The position numbers were made by a program, and so were the translations under genes. Below the pieces are notes generated by a model that was not told the DNA's origin, made no database searches, and saw nothing but the letters and a program-made list of their open reading frames with translations. This document shows positions 1 to 4,828 of a DNA stretch of 8,727 nt, in pieces. How positions within the stretch are numbered: position 1 is the first letter of the stretch; each line of letters starts with the position of its first letter. Source of the stretch: Thermoleophilia bacterium. Its GTDB lineage: Bacteria > Actinomycetota > Thermoleophilia > RBG-16-64-13. The stretch is taken from positions 1-8,727 of the forward strand of contig JAFGIH010000509.1 of assembly GCA_016929985.1 (NCBI GenBank), written 5' to 3'.

Positions 1-1952
1 CGGTAGGCTTCGGCCCACCAGCCGTCGAGCACCGAGAGGTTGAGTCCCCCGTTGGGCACCACCTTCATGCCGCTGGTGCCGCTGGCTTCATACGGACGGC
101 GGGGCGTGTTGAGCCACACGTCGGCGCCCTGCACCAACATGGCGGTCTTGCTGAGGTCGTAGTCTTCGAGAAAGACCACGTAGTCGCCCAGACCCTCGCG
201 GTTCACCGTCTCGAGCATGCTGCGGATGAAGTCCTTGCCCGCCCCGTCGCGCGGGTGGGCTTTGCCTGCCACGATGAGCTGCACCGGCCGGGCCTCGTCC
301 ATGAGGATGCACTTGAGCCGGTTGATGTCGCGGAACAAGAGCGTCGCCCTCTTGTAGGTGGCGAAGCGACGCGCGAAGCCTATGGTGAGGGCGTCTGACC
401 GCAGAGGCGGATGGGCGCGCAGGCCCAGAGGGCTCCCCGACCGTCTGCCCCGCGCCCGCGCAAAGGCCTGTTCGCGGGCGTAGGCCACCAGGCGCTGCCG
501 CAGCCGGGAGTGCGCGTGCCAGAGCTCCAAGTCGGGGATGCGCTCCACTCGCTGCCAGGCCTCCGCCGCCGAGGTGTCTTCGCGCCAGCGCGGCCCCAGA
601 TAGTGGTCGTAGAGCTGCTCCATCTCCGAGGCCACCCAGGTCTTGGTATGCACCCCGTTGGTGACCGACTCTATGGGTATCTCCTGGCGTGGGAAGTCCA
701 TCCAGCCGGGTTCCATCATGGTGGCGGTGGTACGGCGGTGCAGGCGGCTCACTGCGTTGCGGCGCGGCGACTGGCGCAGCGCGAGCACAGCCACGTTGAA
801 CTCCTCGTCGTGCGAATCGCGGTTGACCCGGCCCATGCGCATGAACGTCTCGGTGTCGAGTCCCAGCTTCTTCAGGTAGTCGCCGAGGTAGGCGTTGATG
901 AGCTGCTCGGGAAAGAGATCGAACCCCGCCGACACCGGCGTGTGGGTGGTGAACAGCGTGCCGGCCCCGGTGACCTGCCGGGCCTCCAAGAACCGGAGCC
1001 CGCCCTCGTCCATGATCTGGCGCATGCGCTCGAGGCTGCTGAACACGGAATGCCCCTCGTTGAGGTGGCACACCTGCGGGTTGACGTCCAAGGCCTTCAG
1101 AGCCCGTATGCCGCCGATGCCCAGCAGCAGCTCCTGGGCCAAACGGTCCTCGGGACCTCCCCCGTACAATTCGCTGGTGATACGTTGGCCGGCCGAATCG
1201 TTCTCGGGAAGCGTGCTGTCGAGCAGGTAGAGGCTGATACGCCCCACCTGCACGCGCCAGACGCGCGCCCACACGGTCCGCTCGCCGATATCCACCGAGA
1301 TCTTGAGGGGCTCCGCCCTGGAAGGCGCGGCCTCGCGGGACGCATCGGCGGCCATGGCGTCCCTCTCGCGCGCCGAGCGCCAGGTGTCGCCCACCATCAC
1401 CGGACGGATGGGCAGACTGCTAAAGTCGTGCACCCGGTATTCCTCGTACTGCCAGCCCTCGTCGTCGAGGCGCTGGGTGAAATATCCCTTGTTGTAGAGC
1501 AGGCCCACGGCGACCAGGGGCACGTCGAGTCCACTGGCGGCCTTGAGGTGATCGCCGGCCAGCACGCCCAGGCCACCCGAGTAGATAGGCAGGCAGCCGG
1601 TCAGTCCGAACTCCATGCAGAAATACGCCACGCGAAGGTCGGTATGGTCGGGGTAGTTCACCGGGAACCAGCCCGGCTCGGTGAGGTAAAGGCGCAGATC
1701 GCTCAGCGCTTCGTCTACGTGCGTGAGAAAGGCCGACTCGCCCGAGGCATGCTCCAGTCGCTCCCGGGATATCCGGCGCAGCAGCAAGACGGGGTTGCCG
1801 CCGCACTTCTCCAGCATCTCGGGGTCGAGGTGCTGGAAGACCTTGAAGGCTCGGGGATCCCACGTCCAACGGAGGTTGAAAGCCAGCTCTTCGAGCCCTT
1901 TGAGCCGTGGGGGTATCTCCGGATGGACGCTGAACTGATGGATCTTGCGCAC
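1..1952 (-). CDS. glgP: Alpha-glucan (glycogen/maltodextrin) phosphorylase, DUF3417 type, 3' end cut off
   Basis: This GT35 enzyme uses phosphate to release glucose-1-phosphate from the non-reducing ends of alpha-1,4-glucans in the cytoplasm. The frame is open from the window edge to a GTG at 1950-1952, giving 650 codons; related proteins are about 830-860 residues, so some 200 C-terminal residues are missing. The N-terminus (RLKGLEELAFNLRWTWDP) is the DUF3417 region of this phosphorylase subfamily. Then come the substrate/phosphate-site segment IYSGGLGVLAGDH (about 123-135), HLNEGHS (296-302), VTNGVHTKTW, FARRFATYKRA (about 522-532), KAHPRD, and EASGTSGMK ending at about Lys630, the pyridoxal-phosphate lysine. 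No ATG precedes the conserved N-terminus before the in-frame stop at 1980-1982; the GTG has an AGGG five bases upstream (1958-1961). No frameshift seen. Family assignment is very secure; exact glucan preference cannot be told. Confidence 0.95.
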   Translation of the reverse strand, partial: MRKIHQFSVHPEIPPRLKGLEELAFNLRWTWDPRAFKVFQHLDPEMLEKCGGNPVLLLRRISRERLEHASGESAFLTHVDEALSDLRLYLTEPGWFPVNYPDHTDLRVAYFCMEFGLTGCLPIYSGGLGVLAGDHLKAASGLDVPLVAVGLLYNKGYFTQRLDDEGWQYEEYRVHDFSSLPIRPVMVGDTWRSARERDAMAADASREAAPSRAEPLKISVDIGERTVWARVWRVQVGRISLYLLDSTLPENDSAGQRITSELYGGGPEDRLAQELLLGIGGIRALKALDVNPQVCHLNEGHSVFSSLERMRQIMDEGGLRFLEARQVTGAGTLFTTHTPVSAGFDLFPEQLINAYLGDYLKKLGLDTETFMRMGRVNRDSHDEEFNVAVLALRQSPRRNAVSRLHRRTTATMMEPGWMDFPRQEIPIESVTNGVHTKTWVASEMEQLYDHYLGPRWREDTSAAEAWQRVERIPDLELWHAHSRLRQRLVAYAREQAFARARGRRSGSPLGLRAHPPLRSDALTIGFARRFATYKRATLLFRDINRLKCILMDEARPVQLIVAGKAHPRDGAGKDFIRSMLETVNREGLGDYVVFLEDYDLSKTAMLVQGADVWLNTPRRPYEASGTSGMKVVPNGGLNLSVLDGWWAEAY

Positions 1953-2015
1953 TCTTGCCCTACCCGTGGTCGCCCTGCACTACCGGCCATCACGATCCAT
2001 GACGGCAAGGTACCC

Positions 2016-2024
2016 ATTATCCCA
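2016..2024 (-). promoter_or_regulatory. Putative extended -10 promoter for glgP
   Basis: Read on the minus strand this is TGGGATAAT, a TG-n extended -10 joined to GATAAT (five of six matches to TATAAT), about 64 bases upstream of the glgP GTG. It stands out in otherwise GC-rich DNA. I could not identify a convincing -35 box, which fits an extended -10 promoter but also leaves it unproven. Confidence 0.4.
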
Positions 2025-2054
2025 TACGACGATACGCGGGCCGGGAGCCGGAAC

Positions 2055-2081
2055 CGGCGCCGCCGTACGGGCACGGCGCCG
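2055..2081. repeat. Paired palindromic octamers upstream of glgP
   Basis: The self-complementary octamer CGGCGCCG occurs at 2055-2062 and again at 2074-2081, 19 bases apart, with a third palindrome CCGTACGG (2063-2070) between them. The two outer copies can pair as an 8-bp stem with an 11-base loop, or each may be a binding half-site. They lie just upstream of the putative glgP promoter. Part of this may be chance in GC-rich DNA. Confidence 0.35.
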
Positions 2082-2095
2082 TCGTGACCCCCTAT

Positions 2096-2131
2096 GAACC
2101 CGAAACCCCGCTCAAGGCGGGGCTTCGGTTC
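2096..2131 (-). terminator. Hairpin, likely terminator of the small gene at 2158-2430
   Basis: Arms 2096-2111 and 2117-2131 pair with a five-base loop (2112-2116) and a single bulged base. The one mismatch on the plus strand (A2105 against C2123) becomes a U-G wobble when read on the minus strand, so the structure is better as minus-strand RNA. It starts 26 bases past the TAA at 2158. A further outer pairing ACCCCC/GGGGGT (2087-2092 with 2140-2145) could extend it. There is no U-tract, so the terminator role is inferred from position and stem quality. Confidence 0.5.
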
Positions 2132-2157
2132 GGTGGACCGGGGGTGTCGGTGAAAGG

Positions 2158-2430
2158 TTAGAAGGGGGCGAACGTCCAGCCCCTACCGGCCAGGCGTTGG
2201 GCCCTTCTCAGTCCCAGATGCGTGAGGGCGACGTGGCCGAAGCTCGCCCATTCCACTATGCCTCGGTCGGCCCAGAAATCGCAGGCTCGCTCGGCTTCTT
2301 CGTCGGAGCGACCCAGCTCCAACCGGACGTCGAAGTGAGAGACGGCGTTCTTCGCCTTCTTCTCGGCCAATTCGTACAGAGCACGTAAGTAGTCGCGCTC
2401 CAAGCCGGTCGCCGGTTGCGGTACTTGCAT
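2158..2430 (-). CDS. Small hypothetical protein, possible winged-helix DNA-binding domain (90 aa)
   Basis: I do not recognise this protein as a named family. It is short, charged and lacks membrane segments or a signal peptide. Predicted by eye: a helix at 10-26 (ERDYLRALYELAEKK), a second at about 31-40, a third at 42-59 (SDEEAERACDFWADRGIVE), then a beta-hairpin-like stretch with GHVALTHLG (65-73) and a closing helix. That order resembles a winged helix, with residues 42-60 as recognition helix and 61-70 as wing. An in-frame GTG at 2451 would add seven residues, but the ATG at 2430 has a strong GAGGAGA Shine-Dalgarno (2437-2443) six bases upstream, so I start there. It is divergent from the cupin gene and shares its upstream region, which would suit a local regulator. 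That role is inference only. Confidence 0.75.
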   Translation of the reverse strand: MQVPQPATGLERDYLRALYELAEKKAKNAVSHFDVRLELGRSDEEAERACDFWADRGIVEWASFGHVALTHLGLRRAQRLAGRGWTFAPF

Positions 2431-2480
2431 TGCAGTTCTCCTCTCCGTCACACAGCTTGGTCTTCATCATGCCGCACACT

Positions 2481-2502
2481 TCCTGAACACGTCCTGAACA
2501 CG
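2481..2502. repeat. Perfect 11-bp tandem direct repeat, candidate operator
   Basis: TCCTGAACACG occurs twice head to tail (2481-2491 and 2492-2502) between two divergent genes. The 11-base period places both copies on nearly the same face of the helix, as expected for tandem regulator binding. The second copy runs into the palindrome ACACGTGT (2498-2505). It lies 51 bases upstream of the small winged-helix-like gene and 124 bases upstream of the cupin GTG. The regulator is unknown. Confidence 0.45.
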
Positions 2503-2517
2503 TGTCTCACGCCCCTC

Positions 2518-2558
2518 TTGACGTGCCGGATTTTTGATAGAGTCTTATATATCTAGAG
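2518..2558 (+). promoter_or_regulatory. Putative promoter region of the double-cupin gene
   Basis: A TTGACG box (2518-2523) is followed by an AT-rich run (2530-2555) that is unusual for this DNA and could hold the -10 element. No hexamer at the ideal 17-base spacing is a good match; TTATAT (2545-2550) and TAGAGT (2538-2543) are the best candidates, at 21 and 14 bases. The stretch ends in ATATATCTAGAG (2547-2558), which recurs upstream of the GGDEF/HD-GYP gene. The region is very probably a promoter; its exact elements are uncertain. Confidence 0.4.
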
Positions 2559-2625
2559 AACTTGCGGCACTGCCGTTCGTAGAACGATGGATGGCCGCGC
2601 GCACATCTCTCAAGGAGGAAGCGAA

Positions 2626-3588
2626 GTGGCACAGAAGCTCTACGGCAACCTCATCAAGCCGACCCTCGTCAGGCCGGGACCGGCCGGACTGTATCCGAAG
2701 CCGCTCATCTGGATGGAAGCCAAGGACATGGAGGGCTTCAACGCCCATTTCGTCTATGGCTTCATCACCGAGCCGGGCACCCTCCATCCCATGGAGGGCA
2801 TGGTTGTCCATCCCTATGACGAGGTGCTGGTGTTCGCCGGTTACCAGGATGGCAACGTCCGGCGCATCGACGCCGAGATCTCCATCGTGCTCGGCGAGGA
2901 GCGCGAGGTACACACGTTCCACAGGCCCACCTACGTCATCATCCCCAGGGGGCTGCCCCACGGACCGGTGACCACGCACTGGGTGGACCGTCCGCTTGCG
3001 CACTACATCATCGGCCTGTCGCCCGAATACAAGGCCGAGACCCTGCCCGCGGGCACTCCCACCGAAGGCCACAAGTACGACCACCTGGTCAAGGACCTCA
3101 AGTGCGAGCTCCCGCAGGCCATGACCATGACGGGCGAGGACGAGGGGCCGACCTACGCGAAGATCATGGACGAGCACGGCATCCTCCACCCGGCCGAGTT
3201 CGGTGTGGGTCCCGGCAACGGTGACGACATCGTCTGGCTCTTCGGGGAGAACCTGGAGGGCTTCGACGTCAACTTCACCTGGGGCTACTACACGAAGACC
3301 GGCAAGTGGCACCGCGGCGGCGAGGTGCACACGCATCCCGAAGCCGAGATCCTCTGCTATCTGGGCCTCGATCCGGACGACCTCAACTACATGGGCGCCG
3401 AGCTCGAGCTGGGCATGGGCAAGGAGCGCGAGCGGCACATCTTCAATACGCCGACTATCGCCATCTGCCCGGAGGGCTTCCCGCACCTGCCGCTCATCAC
3501 GCGGTGGGTTGACAAACCCTACGCCTTCATCGTCATGTGCCTCAGCGGTGAGCACGACTCGCCGTGGGTAGAGGTCGCGGAGGACTAG
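2626..3588 (+). CDS. Double-cupin protein of unknown function (320 aa)
   Basis: A soluble protein made of two related cupin domains, residues about 37-132 and 212-307, which align to each other (GFNAHFVYGF with GFDVNFTWGY; IPRGLPHGPV with CPEGFPHLPL; HYIIGLS with IVMCLS). Cupins are beta-barrels that often hold a catalytic metal. Domain 2 has a full ligand set: H235, H237, E241 and H287. Domain 1 keeps H62, E66 and H112 but has V60 where the first histidine should be; a histidine just before it (H54, matching H229) is present in both halves. I start at GTG 2626 because AAGGAGG (2612-2618) sits seven bases upstream; the in-frame ATG at 2587 has no such site. Two stop codons follow in tandem (3586-3591). 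The aldo/keto-reductase-like gene lies 97 bases downstream on the same strand. Possible roles include an isomerase, dioxygenase or decarboxylase-like enzyme; the substrate cannot be told. Confidence 0.88.
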   Translation: MAQKLYGNLIKPTLVRPGPAGLYPKPLIWMEAKDMEGFNAHFVYGFITEPGTLHPMEGMVVHPYDEVLVFAGYQDGNVRRIDAEISIVLGEEREVHTFHRPTYVIIPRGLPHGPVTTHWVDRPLAHYIIGLSPEYKAETLPAGTPTEGHKYDHLVKDLKCELPQAMTMTGEDEGPTYAKIMDEHGILHPAEFGVGPGNGDDIVWLFGENLEGFDVNFTWGYYTKTGKWHRGGEVHTHPEAEILCYLGLDPDDLNYMGAELELGMGKERERHIFNTPTIAICPEGFPHLPLITRWVDKPYAFIVMCLSGEHDSPWVEVAED

Positions 3589-3618
3589 TAGACCGTACGA
3601 TCCAGGGGCGCTGGACCG

Positions 3619-3659
3619 GAGGACGTGGGACGTCGTAGCTGGGGACGTCCCACGTCCTC
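3619..3659 (+). terminator. Perfect 16-bp stem hairpin between the cupin and reductase-like genes
   Basis: Arms 3619-3634 and 3644-3659 are perfectly complementary, with a nine-base loop (3635-3643). The stem starts 30 bases after the first cupin stop codon and is followed by a pyrimidine-rich stretch (TCTCTCTATCT), but not a pure T-run. It would terminate or partly terminate cupin transcription, or protect the 3' end of that message, and it ends only 26 bases before the next ATG. A smaller inverted repeat, TCCAG/CTGGA (3601-3605 and 3611-3615), lies just before it. Confidence 0.6.
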
Positions 3660-3685
3660 TCTCTATCTAGAACAGGACGGGAACC

Positions 3686-4828
3686 ATGAGATACCGCAAG
3701 TTCGGCCGTTTGGACTGGGAGTCTTCCATCCTGGGGATGGGCGTGATGCGCCTGCCCGGCTGGGTGGAGAGCGGCCGCCAGGCCATCGACCAGCCGCAGG
3801 CGACACAGATGATCAGGCATGCCATCGACCAGGGAGTCAACTACCTCGACCTGGGCTTCCCCTGGAATATGCAGGCGCACGAACCGGTGCTGCGCACGGT
3901 GCGCGAAGCGCTCGACGGTGGCAATCGTGACAAGGTCAAACTGGCCCTCACGGTCCCGGCCTTTCTGATCTCGTCCCCGGAGGACTTCGACGCCTGCCTC
4001 GACCGGCAGCTCGAGTGGTTGGGTTCCGACAGAGTGGACTTCTGCCTCCTCGGCCGGCTGACCCGGGAGAACTGGCCCCCGCTGCAGGAGCTCGGCATCG
4101 CCGACCGGCTCGAGCGGGCCCAGCAGGACGGCCGCATCGGCGCGGCGGGCTTCTCGTTCTACGACCAGTACCAGCCGCTCAAGACCATCGTGCAGGCCTA
4201 CGACGAGTGGGCCCTGTGCAGCGTCCAATACAGCTACATGGACGTGAAGCATAACCCCGGCACCAACGGCCTCCGCTGGGCGGCCGACCAAGGCTTGGCT
4301 GTGGTGGTGACGGAGCCGCTGAAGGGCGGCAGGCTCGTCAAGGAACCTCCCGAGGAGGTGCGGCAGATCTGGGCCCAGTCTGCCAAGGAGCGCTCACTGG
4401 CAGAATGGGGCCTACGCTTCGTCTGGAACGAACCGTCCGTGTCGGTGGCGGTGAGCGACATGAGCGGCATGGAGCAGCTCACCGAGAACCTGGCGGTCGC
4501 CGACACAGCGGAGGCGGGCGGCCTCTCCATCTCCGACGAAGTGACTATCAGCAAGGCGGCTGACGCCTACCGCACGCGCCAGCGCGTCCCCTGCCCGTCG
4601 TGCCGGCCGTGCATGCCCTGTCCCGAAGGCATCGACGTGCCGCGTTTCTTCGAGATCTACAACGACGCGCTCATGTACGACGACAGCGATACCGCGCGCA
4701 CGCTCTGCGCCCGGGAGCAGATCCACCCCGCCGACTGCACCGAGTGCGGAATCTGCGAACGCCGCTGCACCAAACGGCTGCACATGATCGAGTGGCTCAA
4801 AGAGGGACGGGAGTATCTGGGGGTCTAG
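3686..4828 (+). CDS. Aldo/keto reductase-like iron-sulfur protein with degenerate active site (380 aa)
   Basis: The protein follows the family of bacterial and archaeal aldo/keto reductases that carry a ferredoxin-like tail: a TIM barrel (about 1-295) then two cysteine motifs. Recognisable barrel segments are FGRLDWESSILGMGVMRLP (N-terminus), GVNYLDLG (50-57), GFSFYD (155-160), QYSYMD (181-186), EPLKGGRL (210-217) and MEQLTENL (262-269). The tail has CPSCRPCMPCP (Cys303, 306, 309, 312) and CTECGICERRC (Cys351, 354, 357, 361), enough for two [4Fe-4S] clusters. Of the usual Asp-Tyr-Lys-His tetrad only Asp55 is evident; the expected Tyr, Lys and His positions read Trp60, Val90 and Gly123. The SGM segment thought to contact nucleotide reads SDM (257-259). 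It may therefore be an electron carrier, a binding protein or a differently working enzyme. The ATG has AGGA (3674-3677) eight bases upstream. It follows the cupin gene and converges on the next gene. Confidence 0.9.
   Translation: MRYRKFGRLDWESSILGMGVMRLPGWVESGRQAIDQPQATQMIRHAIDQGVNYLDLGFPWNMQAHEPVLRTVREALDGGNRDKVKLALTVPAFLISSPEDFDACLDRQLEWLGSDRVDFCLLGRLTRENWPPLQELGIADRLERAQQDGRIGAAGFSFYDQYQPLKTIVQAYDEWALCSVQYSYMDVKHNPGTNGLRWAADQGLAVVVTEPLKGGRLVKEPPEEVRQIWAQSAKERSLAEWGLRFVWNEPSVSVAVSDMSGMEQLTENLAVADTAEAGGLSISDEVTISKAADAYRTRQRVPCPSCRPCMPCPEGIDVPRFFEIYNDALMYDDSDTARTLCAREQIHPADCTECGICERRCTKRLHMIEWLKEGREYLGV

Noticed and set aside
88..1272. 394-codon minus-strand frame inside glgP
   Set aside because: It is out of frame with the phosphorylase motifs and encodes an Arg/Gly/His/Pro-rich product typical of a shadow frame.
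411..2087. 558-codon open frame on the plus strand, antisense to glgP
   Set aside because: It lies opposite the clear phosphorylase frame; its product is low in recognisable motifs and it has no ribosome site. Long antisense frames are common in GC-rich genes.
2545..3555. 336-codon minus-strand frame opposite the cupin gene
   Set aside because: The plus strand encodes two recognisable cupin domains with a strong ribosome site; the opposite frame shows no family features.
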